Source: Pollutimonas sp036675275
GTDB taxonomy: Bacteria > Pseudomonadota > Gammaproteobacteria > Burkholderiales > Burkholderiaceae_B
Reading direction: 5' to 3'
Assembly: GCA_036675275.1 (NCBI GenBank)
Contig: JAKFFG010000023.1
Coordinates: 183,503-247,502, forward strand
DNA: 64,000 bases
The position numbers and the translations under genes are program-made. The notes beneath the pieces were generated by a model. That model worked only from the letters and a program-made list of their open reading frames with translations, was not told the origin of the DNA and did not search any database. Below are positions 34,259-42,780 of the stretch, piece after piece; positions within the stretch are counted from its first letter, which is position 1; the number at the start of each line of letters is the position of its first letter.

Positions 34259-34971
34259 GCCTGGCCGTTCGACCGCTGGACGTGGCTTGCGATACCGCAT
34301 GCCTGCGCTACGATGCTACGCGCATATCGTCGCCAGGGCCGTTTCTCTTCGATCCCGCTTCGGCGCAACTCGAGGCGGAAGCGGTGAGCCAGGGCGGCCG
34401 CCGGGCTGCCTGGTTCGTGCAAGGCGAGTTCGGCGCAGGAGTGTTGCGCCATTATCGGCGCGGCGGCCTGATGGCGCGTGTCAATGCCGACCGTTATTTC
34501 TGGACAGGCGCGTCCGCAACGCGGTCGTTTGCCGAGTTCGATCTTTTGCGGACCATGCTGGAGCAGGGCTTGGCCGTGCCCAGACCCATTGCTGCCGCAT
34601 ACTGGCGCCATGGCCTTAGCTACCGGGCTGCCATTCTTATCGAAAGAATACCTGGCGTGCAGCCTTTGGTGAATGTCCTGGACCGTGCTTGCGCCAAGGC
34701 GGTGGCCGAGGCAATCTATGCCATGCATGAAGCGGGCGTCTGGCATTCAGACTTGAACGCCTACAATATTCTGCTGGATGAGGCGGGCAAAGTCTGGCTC
34801 ATCGATTTTGACAAATGCCGTCGACAGGATTTGTCGCTGGAGCGCAGGCAGGCGAATCTTTTGCGCTTGCGCCGTTCACTGGAGAAGGTCGCCGATACGG
34901 CCGGATTGCTTTGGTGGGATGAGCTCAGCCGCGCTTACGCGCTTCTTACGCGTGCCAAAGGCGTACTCTAG
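34255..34971 (+). CDS. kdkA: 3-deoxy-D-manno-octulosonic acid kinase (KdkA/WaaP family)
   Basis: Kinase that phosphorylates the Kdo residue of the LPS inner core on the cytoplasmic face. I chose ATG 34255, which overlaps the upstream stop as ATGA, giving 238 residues, close to characterised KdkA proteins. The lipopolysaccharide-kinase fold is supported by the catalytic segment HSDLNAYNILLD and the metal-binding VWLIDFDKCR. A mono-Kdo inner core phosphorylated by KdkA is known from Haemophilus and Bordetella. Coupling to an FtsX-type permease is unusual and may hint at an envelope role for that permease. Confidence 0.88.
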   Translation: MSLAVRPLDVACDTACLRYDATRISSPGPFLFDPASAQLEAEAVSQGGRRAAWFVQGEFGAGVLRHYRRGGLMARVNADRYFWTGASATRSFAEFDLLRTMLEQGLAVPRPIAAAYWRHGLSYRAAILIERIPGVQPLVNVLDRACAKAVAEAIYAMHEAGVWHSDLNAYNILLDEAGKVWLIDFDKCRRQDLSLERRQANLLRLRRSLEKVADTAGLLWWDELSRAYALLTRAKGVL

Positions 34972-34975
34972 TTAA

Positions 34976-35000
34976 AAAAGGCATTATCATCATGCCTTTT
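34976..35000 (+). terminator. Hairpin terminator after kdkA
   Basis: AAAAGGCAT (34976-34984), loop TATCATC, ATGCCTTTT (34992-35000): a perfect 9-bp stem ending in four T, 5 bp after the kdkA stop. It separates this unit from the polyamine operon, whose start is 30 bp further on. Confidence 0.6.
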
Positions 35001-35029
35001 CGCTGTTTGTATTGTCTGTGGAGGCCGCA

Positions 35030-36130
35030 ATGAAATTCAGCATGGCGCAACGATTGCTACTGAGCACGGCGCTTCTGACGGGGATGTCGTCAGTATGGGC
35101 GCAGGGCAAGGTGGTCAACGTCTACAACTGGGCGGAATATACCGCTCCCGATACGATCTCCGGTTTCCAGGAAGCCACCGGCATACAGGTGCGCTACGAC
35201 GTCTACGACAGCAACGACGCCTTGCAGGCCAAGCTGCTAACCGGCAAATCGGGGTACGACGTGGTGGTGCCTTCCACCCACTATGCTGCGCGCCAGATCG
35301 AGGGCGGGCTGTTCCAGAAGCTGGACAAGTCCAAGATTCCGAACTGGAAATACCTGGACCAGGATCTCATGGATCTCGTCGCCTCGGTTGATCCGGGAAA
35401 TCAATACTTGGTTCCCTGGGGGTATGGCACGAACGGCCTTGGTTATAACGTTACCAAGGTGCAGGAAATCATGGGCAAGGATGCGCCTTTGAACAGCTGG
35501 GACATGCTGTTCAAGCCGGAAAACGCGGAAAAGCTGAAGGCCTGCGGCATTTCGGTGCTGGATGAAGCCGCTCAGGTTTTCCCGGCGGTATTGCACTATC
35601 TTGGCAAAGATCCCAATAGCAGCCAACCCGAAGACTACAAGCAGGCGCTCGAGCTCTTGAAGACCATACGGCCCTACATCCGGCAGTTCAGCTCGTCCGG
35701 TTATATCGACGAACTGGCCGGGGGAGACCTATGCATGGTGTATGGGTTCTCGGGCGACGTGATGATCGCACGCAAGCGCGCCCGCGAAGCAGCCAAAGAC
35801 TACAGCATCGATTACTTCATTCCGCAGGGCGGGGCACCGGCCTGGTTCGACACCATGGCCATCCCCAAAGGCGCGGCCAATGTCGACGAAGCGCACGCCT
35901 TCATCAACTACATCGAAACACCGAAGGTGCATGCGGCGATCACCAACACCATGTTCTACCCGAACGCCAACAAAGAGGCCCGCCAGTATGTGGTCAAGGA
36001 CGTCGCCGACAATCCCATGATTTACCCGCCGCCCGAGGTGGCCAAGACGCTGTATGTCATCAAGCCGCAGCCTTTGTCCATCATGCGTCTGCAGACGCGC
36101 ATGTGGGCCGAACTGAAATCGGGAAGGTAG
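35030..36130 (+). CDS. potF: Polyamine ABC transporter, periplasmic binding protein (PotF-like)
   Basis: Periplasmic binding protein for putrescine or spermidine, 366 residues. ATG 35030 is chosen because GGAGG lies 5 bp upstream. A Sec signal peptide (MKFSMAQRLLLSTALLTGMSSVWAQG) with likely cleavage after VWA precedes the mature start KVVNVYNWAEYTAPDTI, a PotD/PotF hallmark. YDVVVPSTHYAARQIEGGLFQKLDKSKIPN and PWGYGTNGLGYN also match PotF. First gene of potF-G-H-I. Confidence 0.93.
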   Translation: MKFSMAQRLLLSTALLTGMSSVWAQGKVVNVYNWAEYTAPDTISGFQEATGIQVRYDVYDSNDALQAKLLTGKSGYDVVVPSTHYAARQIEGGLFQKLDKSKIPNWKYLDQDLMDLVASVDPGNQYLVPWGYGTNGLGYNVTKVQEIMGKDAPLNSWDMLFKPENAEKLKACGISVLDEAAQVFPAVLHYLGKDPNSSQPEDYKQALELLKTIRPYIRQFSSSGYIDELAGGDLCMVYGFSGDVMIARKRAREAAKDYSIDYFIPQGGAPAWFDTMAIPKGAANVDEAHAFINYIETPKVHAAITNTMFYPNANKEARQYVVKDVADNPMIYPPPEVAKTLYVIKPQPLSIMRLQTRMWAELKSGR

Positions 36131-36134
36131 TCAT

Positions 36135-37265
36135 ATGCCGGATTCTCGCCCTGTTGTTCCATCCTGGTCGGGAGACGCCGACGAGTTCGTGCGCGTCGAA
36201 GAAGTCGTCAAGATATTCGGCGACACCGTGGCTGTGCAGTCCGTCAATCTTTCGGTGCGCCGCCACGAAGTGTTTGCCTTGCTGGGCAGCTCGGGTTGCG
36301 GAAAATCGACGCTGCTGCGCATTCTGGCCGGCTTCGAACAGGTAAGCTCGGGCCGTATTTTTCTTGACAACGAAGACATCACCGACCTGCCTCCCTATCG
36401 CCGGCCGGTCAACATGATGTTTCAGTCCTATGCGCTTTTTCCTCACATGACTGTCGAGGCGAACGTGGCCTTTGGCCTGAAACAGGAAGGCATACCCGGG
36501 AACGAAATACACGATCGTGTTTTTGCCGCCCTGGATCTCGTCCAGATGGGCAGCTATGCCCGGCGCAAGCCCCAGCAGCTTTCCGGCGGCCAGCAACAGC
36601 GGGTTGCGCTGGCGCGCAGCTTGGTCAAGCGGCCCAAGCTCCTGCTTCTTGATGAACCGATGTCGGCGCTCGACAAGCAAATCAGGCAGAAAACCCAGAT
36701 CGAACTGGCCAGAATCCTGGATGAAGTCGGCGTCACCTGCATCATGGTCACGCACGATCAGGAAGAAGCCATGACCATGGCGCATCGCCTGGCCGTCATG
36801 TCCGAGGGCCAGATCGTCCAATATGGCACGCCTCAAGACGTCTACACCTTTCCGAATTCACGTTTCGTCGCGGGGTTCATCGGAAACACCAATCTGTTCA
36901 CCGGAACAATAGTGGTCGATGAGCCCGACCATGTCCTGATTGAAAGCGGCGATCTTTCGCGCCCTCTGTATGTCAACCATGGCATCAGCGAGCCTCTGGG
37001 CATGGAAGTGCATGTCTCGGTGCGTCCGGAGCACATACGGGTGTTGCGCGAGCAGCCGGAATCCGAATCCAATTGGGCAAGAGGCATGGTCAGTCACGTG
37101 GCCTGGATGGGCAGCTATGCGCGCTACCAGATCAGGCTGGATTCGGGTTCGGTGGTCGAAGCGATGGTTCCCAGCCTGGTGCTCTCGCAGGCCGACGCAC
37201 CGGGGCTCGAAGACCAGGTGTTCGCGAGCTGGTCCAGCGACAGCGCCACCGTATTGCCATCATGA
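36135..37265 (+). CDS. potG: Polyamine ABC transporter, ATPase (PotG-like)
   Basis: Cytoplasmic ATPase of 376 residues energising polyamine uptake. Walker A is GSSGCGKST, the ABC signature LSGGQQQRVALARSL, Walker B LLLLDEPMSALD, and the switch His is in MVTHDQEEAMTMA. The C-terminal TOBE regulatory region is visible from about residue 260 (FVAGFIGNTNLFTG). It begins 4 bp after potF and its stop overlaps the potH start as ATGA. Confidence 0.95.
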   Translation: MPDSRPVVPSWSGDADEFVRVEEVVKIFGDTVAVQSVNLSVRRHEVFALLGSSGCGKSTLLRILAGFEQVSSGRIFLDNEDITDLPPYRRPVNMMFQSYALFPHMTVEANVAFGLKQEGIPGNEIHDRVFAALDLVQMGSYARRKPQQLSGGQQQRVALARSLVKRPKLLLLDEPMSALDKQIRQKTQIELARILDEVGVTCIMVTHDQEEAMTMAHRLAVMSEGQIVQYGTPQDVYTFPNSRFVAGFIGNTNLFTGTIVVDEPDHVLIESGDLSRPLYVNHGISEPLGMEVHVSVRPEHIRVLREQPESESNWARGMVSHVAWMGSYARYQIRLDSGSVVEAMVPSLVLSQADAPGLEDQVFASWSSDSATVLPS

Positions 37266-38182
37266 AGCGGTTTACTTGGCGCGGGGCCTTGCCCGCAAGG
37301 ACGACTCTGGCCGTTGTGCCGCCATTCCTGTGGCTGATCCTGGTGCTGCTTGTGCCGTTCATTCTGGTTTTGAAGATCAGCTTCGCTGATCTGAGGTTCG
37401 GTATTCCGCCTTATACGTCGCTCGCGGAAATCAAGGATCAGACCGTATCGCTGGCGCTGAATCTGCGCGGCTACAGTCTTTTGTTCACCGACAGTCTGTA
37501 TATCGCCACGTATTTGAACTCGATCAAAATGGCGCTGGTCACCACGGTATGCTGCGCCTTGATCGGTTACCCAATGGCGTACTATATCGCGCGCTCCAGC
37601 CCGGCCATACGCAATGTGCTGTTGCTGGCCGTCATACTTCCTTTCTGGACGTCGCTGCTGTTGCGTGTGTATGCCTGGGTCGGAATACTGCGTAATGACG
37701 GCCTGCTCAACAAGCTGTTGCAGTGGCTGGGCATCATCACCGCGCCGCTTGAGATCTATCGGACCGATATGGCGGTATATATCGGGCTGATTTATGCCTA
37801 TCTGCCTTTTTTCATCCTTCCCTTGTACGCCAATCTGGTCAAGCTGGATGTCCGGCTCTTGGAAGCTGCCTACGACCTGGGTGCCCGCCCGTGGCGCGCC
37901 TTTCTCAGTGTGACGCTGCCCATGTCCATGCCCGGCGTGATCGCCGGCGCCATGCTGGTTTTCATACCTTCCGTGGGCGAGTATGTCATTCCGGAAATGC
38001 TGGGAGGCGCCAATACACTGATGATGGGCCGCGTGATGTGGACGGAATTCTTCAATAATGCCGACTGGCCAATGGCGGCTGCGGTCACCTGCGTGATGGT
38101 CATGCTTTTGCTCGTACCGCTGGTGATATTCCAGTACAACCAGGTCAGGCAGTTGGAAACGCAAAAGCGGAGGACGTCATGA
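37262..38182 (+). CDS. potH: Polyamine ABC transporter, permease (PotH-like)
   Basis: Inner-membrane permease of 306 residues with six helices. The start at ATG 37262 overlaps the potG stop. A short positively charged N-terminus precedes the first helix (VVPPFLWLILVLLVPFILVLKISF). The coupling EAA-type loop is EAAYDLGARPWRAFLSVTLPMSMPGVIAG. It pairs with PotI to form the channel and is coupled to it by another ATGA overlap. Confidence 0.94.
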   Translation: MKRFTWRGALPARTTLAVVPPFLWLILVLLVPFILVLKISFADLRFGIPPYTSLAEIKDQTVSLALNLRGYSLLFTDSLYIATYLNSIKMALVTTVCCALIGYPMAYYIARSSPAIRNVLLLAVILPFWTSLLLRVYAWVGILRNDGLLNKLLQWLGIITAPLEIYRTDMAVYIGLIYAYLPFFILPLYANLVKLDVRLLEAAYDLGARPWRAFLSVTLPMSMPGVIAGAMLVFIPSVGEYVIPEMLGGANTLMMGRVMWTEFFNNADWPMAAAVTCVMVMLLLVPLVIFQYNQVRQLETQKRRTS

Positions 38183-38979
38183 CCAGGCCTGATCCCGCGT
38201 TGCGCGCCATTGTGCTGGCAATTGGGTACGCGTTTCTTTATTTGCCCATTCTGTGCCTGATGGTGTTTTCGTTCAACGACTCACCCATGATGACCTCATG
38301 GACCGGGTTTTCGTTCAAATGGTATGTCGAGCTCTTCAATGACCAGGCGCTACTGTCCGCGGCAAGGCTGTCATTGCTGATTGCCACGCTCACCGCCACG
38401 GCCGCCGTCATCATAGGCACCTGGGCGGGCTACGTGCTTGCACGCATGGGGCGTTTCAGAGGCTTTGCGCTGTATATCGGCATGCTCAGCGCGCCGCTGG
38501 TCATGCCGGAAGTGGTGCTGGGTATTTCGCTGCTGCTGATGTTTGTCGAGATCAGTGATCTGTTCGGATGGCCGGCCGGCAATGGCGTCTTCACCATATG
38601 GGTGGGGCATGTAACTCTATGCGTGGCCTATGTGGCCGTCATCATCCAGTCGCGCATCCGGGACCTGGATCGTTCTCTGGAAGAGGCGGCGCTGGACCTC
38701 GGGGCGACGCCACTGAAGGTGTTTTTCGTGATCACCTTGCCTTTGATCGTTCCGGCGATCCTGGCTGCCTGGCTGCTTGCCTTTACCCTCTCGCTCGACG
38801 ATGTGGTTATTGCGTCCTTCCTGTCGGGGCCCGGCTACACTACCTTGCCGGTGGAGGTGTTCTCACGGGTGCGCCTGGGCCTGAAGCCGGAAATAAACGC
38901 GCTCGCCACTTTATTCATGCTTGCCATCGCCATTACTGTGGTGGTGCTCAGTCGCATGCAGTGGCGCAGACAGTCTTAG
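38179..38979 (+). CDS. potI: Polyamine ABC transporter, permease (PotI-like)
   Basis: Second permease subunit, 266 residues, six helices. It begins MTRPDPALRAIVLAIGYAFLYLPILCLMVFSFND, with the common PotI segment SWTGFSFKWYVELF, and carries the EAA loop EEAALDLGATPLKVFFVITLPLIVPAILA. It overlaps the potH stop as ATGA and closes the potFGHI operon. A small ArsC/Spx-like gene follows after 16 bp and may be co-transcribed. Confidence 0.94.
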   Translation: MTRPDPALRAIVLAIGYAFLYLPILCLMVFSFNDSPMMTSWTGFSFKWYVELFNDQALLSAARLSLLIATLTATAAVIIGTWAGYVLARMGRFRGFALYIGMLSAPLVMPEVVLGISLLLMFVEISDLFGWPAGNGVFTIWVGHVTLCVAYVAVIIQSRIRDLDRSLEEAALDLGATPLKVFFVITLPLIVPAILAAWLLAFTLSLDDVVIASFLSGPGYTTLPVEVFSRVRLGLKPEINALATLFMLAIAITVVVLSRMQWRRQS

Positions 38980-38995
38980 TTAAGGAAAAGACACA

Positions 38996-39361
38996 ATGGA
39001 CTTTGTGCAGCTTTATGGCTTGAAGAACTGCAGTACCTGTGTGAAAGCCGTCAATTGGCTGAAGCAGCATGCCGTTCCTTTCTCGTTCACCGACTATCGT
39101 GACCAGCCCGTGGCCGGTGCGCAGCTTGCGCAGTGGGCGGCGGAACTTGGCGGATGGGAGAAACTGGTGAACCGCGCCTCCATGACCTGGCGCAAACTGC
39201 CCGAAGGCCGCAAGACACCGGCAGATGAGCAGCAGTGGCTCGCGCTCATTGCGGAATTCCCCGCCCTGATCAAAAGGCCCGTGGCCGTGACCGGTTCCGG
39301 CAGCGTCAGCCTAGGGTTCTCCGAAAAGAAGTACAGCGAACTTTTCACACCGGCCGCATAG
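38996..39361 (+). CDS. ArsC/Spx-family protein (YffB-like)
   Basis: Thioredoxin-fold protein of 121 residues. The N-terminal CXXC is C12-S-T-C15 in YGLKNCSTCVKAVNWL, followed by the family Pro in KRPVAVTGSG near the C-terminus. LVNRASMTWRKLPEG matches the YffB/ArsC-like group. These proteins may reduce glutathione-mixed substrates; true arsenate reductase activity is not implied because the extended arsenate-binding residues are not evident. Likely translated with or just after potI. Confidence 0.85.
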   Translation: MDFVQLYGLKNCSTCVKAVNWLKQHAVPFSFTDYRDQPVAGAQLAQWAAELGGWEKLVNRASMTWRKLPEGRKTPADEQQWLALIAEFPALIKRPVAVTGSGSVSLGFSEKKYSELFTPAA

Positions 39362-39433
39362 CGCCCGCCACGCGTATCGCGCAAAAGGCGCCACCGAACA
39401 CAATCACAGTTGCACACGCCAGGAATATTTACC

Positions 39434-40117
39434 ATGCTCAACCAGACAGAACTCAAACAGAATGTCGCACAGGCAGCTGTCGAATATGTTCTTCCTTTTC
39501 TAACGCCCGACACCATCCTGGGTGTCGGTACCGGCTCCACCGTCGATATTTTCATCGATGCCCTGGCGCCGCATAAAGGCCGGTTCCGGGGCGCTGTGTC
39601 AAGCTCGGAACGCAGTTCGGCCCGCATGGAAGCGTTTGGCATCCAAGTCTTCGACCTGAACGAAGTGCAGGGGATGCCTTTATACGTCGATGGCGCCGAT
39701 GAAATCGACCACGGGCTCAACATGATCAAGGGCGGAGGCGGCGCACTGACGCGCGAGAAAATCATTGCGTCCGCGGCTGATCGTTTCGTGTGCATCGTTG
39801 ACGAATCCAAGCGTGTTGCGTGCCTGGGGCAATTCCCGTTGCCGGTAGAGGTCATCCCCATGGCACGCGAGTGCGTGTCCAGGCAATTGGCCCAGCTGGG
39901 CGGCAAGCCCGCCTTGCGCACCGGCTTCGTTACCGATAACGGCTGCCAGATTCTCGATGTGTCCGGCCTGGCCATCAGCGAGCCCGCGCAGTTGGAAGCA
40001 CGCATCAACAATATACCGGGCATCGTCAGCTGCGGCCTGTTCGCCCTTGCTGGCGCCGACGTGGTGCTGGTTTCCACCCAGAGCGGTGTGCTGCGGCTTG
40101 AAAAAAACGCGTCATAA
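39434..40117 (+). CDS. rpiA: Ribose-5-phosphate isomerase A
   Basis: Interconverts ribose 5-phosphate and ribulose 5-phosphate in the pentose-phosphate pathway. ATG 39434 (MLNQTELKQNVAQAAVEYV) is chosen over one eight codons upstream because AGGAA precedes it. The 227-residue protein has the phosphate loop GVGTGSTVDIFIDAL, the acidic DGADEID and the catalytic KGGGGALTREKI. Monocistronic as far as can be seen. Confidence 0.96.
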   Translation: MLNQTELKQNVAQAAVEYVLPFLTPDTILGVGTGSTVDIFIDALAPHKGRFRGAVSSSERSSARMEAFGIQVFDLNEVQGMPLYVDGADEIDHGLNMIKGGGGALTREKIIASAADRFVCIVDESKRVACLGQFPLPVEVIPMARECVSRQLAQLGGKPALRTGFVTDNGCQILDVSGLAISEPAQLEARINNIPGIVSCGLFALAGADVVLVSTQSGVLRLEKNAS

Positions 40118-40210
40118 TGGTGTCATCTTAGGCGTGTACTCTGCACACAGAAGGCGCCTATGGTGCTACGCTAGTTATTTTATTGATTCCCGCATTGACC
40201 GAAGGTAGAC

Positions 40211-40942
40211 ATGTCCGAGCATACCAATAAGCAGTTCACCTCCGACCTCGAGACCACGCGCTCCCTTTTTCTGCAAATGGGCGGCTTGGTCGAGGCCATG
40301 GTCAAAGATGGCATGGAAGCCCTGGCTACCGGTGACCTCAGCCTGGTCGACCAGGTGCGCGAACGCGAAAAAGAGGTCAATCGACTCGAAGTAGAGATCG
40401 ACGAACGCATAAGTCTGCTTATCGCGCGCAATCAGCCCACCGCGGGCGATTTGCGTCTTTTGCTGTCGGTTTCGAAAATGCTTACCGATATGGAGCGCTG
40501 CGGCGACGAGGCCGAAAAAATCGCCAAAATGGCGCGTCGCCTGCATGAGTCCGAAGTGCGTTACGAGCCCGTGGTCGAACTGCGGCATATGGCTGGCTTT
40601 GTCACAGCCATGATACGCGATTCCCTCGATGCCTTTGCACGCCAGGATCCCCTGCATGCCGCACAGGTCGTGCGCAACGACAAGGAAGTCGACAAGGAAT
40701 GGAAGGGCTCGCTGCGGCACATCATCACCTATATGATCGAAGATCCCCGCACCATTTCACGTTCTATTGATCTTATCTTCATTGCGCGCGCGCTCGAGCG
40801 CATAGGCGATCATGCCAAAAATATGTCAGAACGCGTTATCTACATGGTTCGCGGCGATGATGTGCGTCATACCGGAATCAAGAACACCGAGCGCATGGCG
40901 CGCGGCGAACCGGTAAACGAAGAAAACGAAACACAAGGGTAA
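40211..40942 (+). CDS. phoU: Phosphate signalling protein PhoU
   Basis: Peripheral regulator linking the Pst phosphate transporter to the PhoR sensor. The 243-residue all-helical protein carries the two metal-cluster motifs of the duplicated three-helix bundles, DMERCGDEAEKIAKM and ALERIGDHAKNMSE. No pst genes are beside it here. A Pho box was not recognised upstream. A terminator hairpin follows. Confidence 0.94.
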   Translation: MSEHTNKQFTSDLETTRSLFLQMGGLVEAMVKDGMEALATGDLSLVDQVREREKEVNRLEVEIDERISLLIARNQPTAGDLRLLLSVSKMLTDMERCGDEAEKIAKMARRLHESEVRYEPVVELRHMAGFVTAMIRDSLDAFARQDPLHAAQVVRNDKEVDKEWKGSLRHIITYMIEDPRTISRSIDLIFIARALERIGDHAKNMSERVIYMVRGDDVRHTGIKNTERMARGEPVNEENETQG

Positions 40943-40961
40943 GCAGGCCTACGCCCTGTTC

Positions 40962-40990
40962 GCCGCCCGCGGGGGCTTTCCCCGGGCGGC
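40962..40990. terminator. Hairpin terminator between phoU and yggX
   Basis: GCCGCCCG (40962-40969) pairs perfectly with CGGGCGGC (40983-40990), followed by TTTCGTT. It sits in the gap between the convergent genes phoU and yggX and is placed to stop transcription of phoU; the T-run is short. Confidence 0.6.
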
Positions 40991-41002
40991 TTTCGTTCTG
41001 GA

Positions 41003-41275
41003 TTAGTTCTGGGGCGGTACGTAGCCGTGGGCTTCGACGTTCGCATCTTCAAACAGAAAGCTTTCCATTTGCTGAGCCAGATACTTGCGGGCGCGGGCAT
41101 CGGCCAAATTCAGCCGGTTCTCGTTTACCAGGCGGGTTTGGGTATCCATCCACTGAGCCCAGGCATCCTTGGAAACGCTTTGCCAGATACGCACGCCAAG
41201 ATCGCCCGGATACGGAGGGTAATCCAGGCCTTCGGCCTCGCGCTTGAGCTTTACACACTGAACCATACGTGCCAT
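41003..41275 (-). CDS. yggX: Fe(2+)-trafficking / oxidative damage protection protein YggX
   Basis: Small cytoplasmic protein of 90 residues that helps protect iron-sulfur clusters and traffics iron. MARMVQCVKLKREAEGLDYPPYPGDLG carries the single conserved Cys7 near the N-terminus, and NENRLNLADARARKYLAQQMESFLF is the conserved C-terminal helix. It follows argA by 67 bp on the same strand. Confidence 0.95.
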   Translation of the reverse strand: MARMVQCVKLKREAEGLDYPPYPGDLGVRIWQSVSKDAWAQWMDTQTRLVNENRLNLADARARKYLAQQMESFLFEDANVEAHGYVPPQN

Positions 41276-41342
41276 GACAGTCTTACCTTTAGAGCGGGTT
41301 ATCCAATCTGGGTATTGTACCGGGACGCAGGACTAACCGATT

Positions 41343-42701
41343 TTAAAGTTTCTTGATGAATACCAGGCTATTGCGAGAACGGTTGTAATGTGCCTGGCGC
41401 TCTTTGGGAAGATCGGAGATCCCGCCTTGCACGAAGCCGCGCTTCATGAACCAATGGGATGTGCGCGTGGTAAGGACGAACAGCCGCTTGGCCCCCATGG
41501 CGCGGGCCTTGGACTCGGCATGGCGCAACAGCACTTCGCCTTCGCCGGATCCCTGCCATTCGGGCTGCACAATCAGGCATGCCATTTCCGCCATGTTTTC
41601 CTGAAGGTAGGGCATCAGCGCCACGCAGCCATAAATCACGCTGTCGTGTTCCAGGACAGTGAATTTTTCGACATCGCGTTCGATAACGGCACGGCCGCGC
41701 GGGACGAGTGTTCCGTCGGCTTCCAGCGGTTCGATAAGTTGCACGATGGCGCCGACGTCATCGACCGTGGCTGGGCGCAGGTCGTCCAGCGTGTCTTCCA
41801 CCACCATGGTCCCGACACCATCGTGGGTGAAGATTTCCAGCAGCACGCTGCCGTCCAGGGTATAGGGCACCAGGTGCGCGCGGGCCACGCCGCGCTTGAC
41901 CGCGCGTGAGGCATATGTCAGGAAGGAAGAAGTATCTTCGTCCAGTGTGCCGGCCGCCAGCAGCTTGTCGGCGTCTTCGCGGGCCAGTTCTGTGTCGACG
42001 GAACCATCTTCGTTGCAGACCGTCTTATTCTGGGTAAGGAAAATCAATTTCTCGGCGCGCAGCGCGATTGCGGCGCTGGTTGCCAGGTCTTCCATGGCCA
42101 GGTTGAACGCTTCGCCCGTGGGCGAAAAGCCCAGCGGCGAAAGCAGTACTATTGCACCCTGGTGAATAATCATCTTGATGGCATCGACATCCAGCTTGCG
42201 CACGGCGCCGGTGTGGGTGTAATCGACACCATCAATAACACCCACCGGACGGGCTGTAACGAAATTTCCCGATATGACCCGTATCTGTGCATGCGACATC
42301 GGCGTATTGGGCAAGCCCTGGCTGAATGCCGCTTCGATATCCAGGCGGATTTCACCGGCGGCCTCTTTGGCGCATTCCAGTGCTGCGTCGCTGGTGGGCT
42401 CGGTGCCCCGGCCGAACTGCGTTGCGTAGCCTTTGAGCTTGAGTTGTTCGTTTACTTGCGGACGCGAACCGTGCACCAGCACAAGCTTTACCCCCAGCGC
42501 CGAGAGCAGTGAAAGATCCTGTACCAGCGTGTTGAGCGCGTTGTCGCTGACCAGCTCGCCGCCGAAGGCAACGACGAAGGTCTTACCCCGGAAATCGTGC
42601 ACATAGGGCGCTACCTCGCGAAACCATCGCACAAACTGGGCCGGAGCAAATTCGGGCGCATCTTGCGCGGAGAGAGTGGTATCGATGTCGATAGGGGTCA
42701 T
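41343..42701 (-). CDS. argA: Amino-acid N-acetyltransferase (N-acetylglutamate synthase)
   Basis: First enzyme of arginine synthesis, acetylating glutamate from acetyl-CoA. The 452-residue protein has an N-terminal amino-acid-kinase-like domain (FVVAFGGELVSD, LVLVHGSRPQVNEQLKLKG), which in this family is the arginine-feedback site and lacks catalysis, and a C-terminal GNAT domain (VQPEWQGSGEGEVLLRHAESKARAMGAKRLFVLTTRTSHWFMKRGF). This full ArgA form suggests arginine feedback. It is divergent from hrpA. Confidence 0.95.
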   Translation of the reverse strand: MTPIDIDTTLSAQDAPEFAPAQFVRWFREVAPYVHDFRGKTFVVAFGGELVSDNALNTLVQDLSLLSALGVKLVLVHGSRPQVNEQLKLKGYATQFGRGTEPTSDAALECAKEAAGEIRLDIEAAFSQGLPNTPMSHAQIRVISGNFVTARPVGVIDGVDYTHTGAVRKLDVDAIKMIIHQGAIVLLSPLGFSPTGEAFNLAMEDLATSAAIALRAEKLIFLTQNKTVCNEDGSVDTELAREDADKLLAAGTLDEDTSSFLTYASRAVKRGVARAHLVPYTLDGSVLLEIFTHDGVGTMVVEDTLDDLRPATVDDVGAIVQLIEPLEADGTLVPRGRAVIERDVEKFTVLEHDSVIYGCVALMPYLQENMAEMACLIVQPEWQGSGEGEVLLRHAESKARAMGAKRLFVLTTRTSHWFMKRGFVQGGISDLPKERQAHYNRSRNSLVFIKKL

Positions 42702-42780
42702 GAGGTAATGTAATGTGTCTGCAAATGTTTAGGTCCGGAGCAAAATTATAATGACGGACTGCTTACTCAAAAGAAGTTTC

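Noticed and set aside
38996..39361. Arsenate reductase (ArsC) for the gene behind potI
   Set aside because: The sequence matches the YffB/Spx branch, and no arsenic genes are nearby.
42747..42752. TATAAT as a strong promoter for hrpA
   Set aside because: No acceptable -35 at the right distance, so I used it only as a reason to doubt the earlier ATG and did not list it as a promoter.
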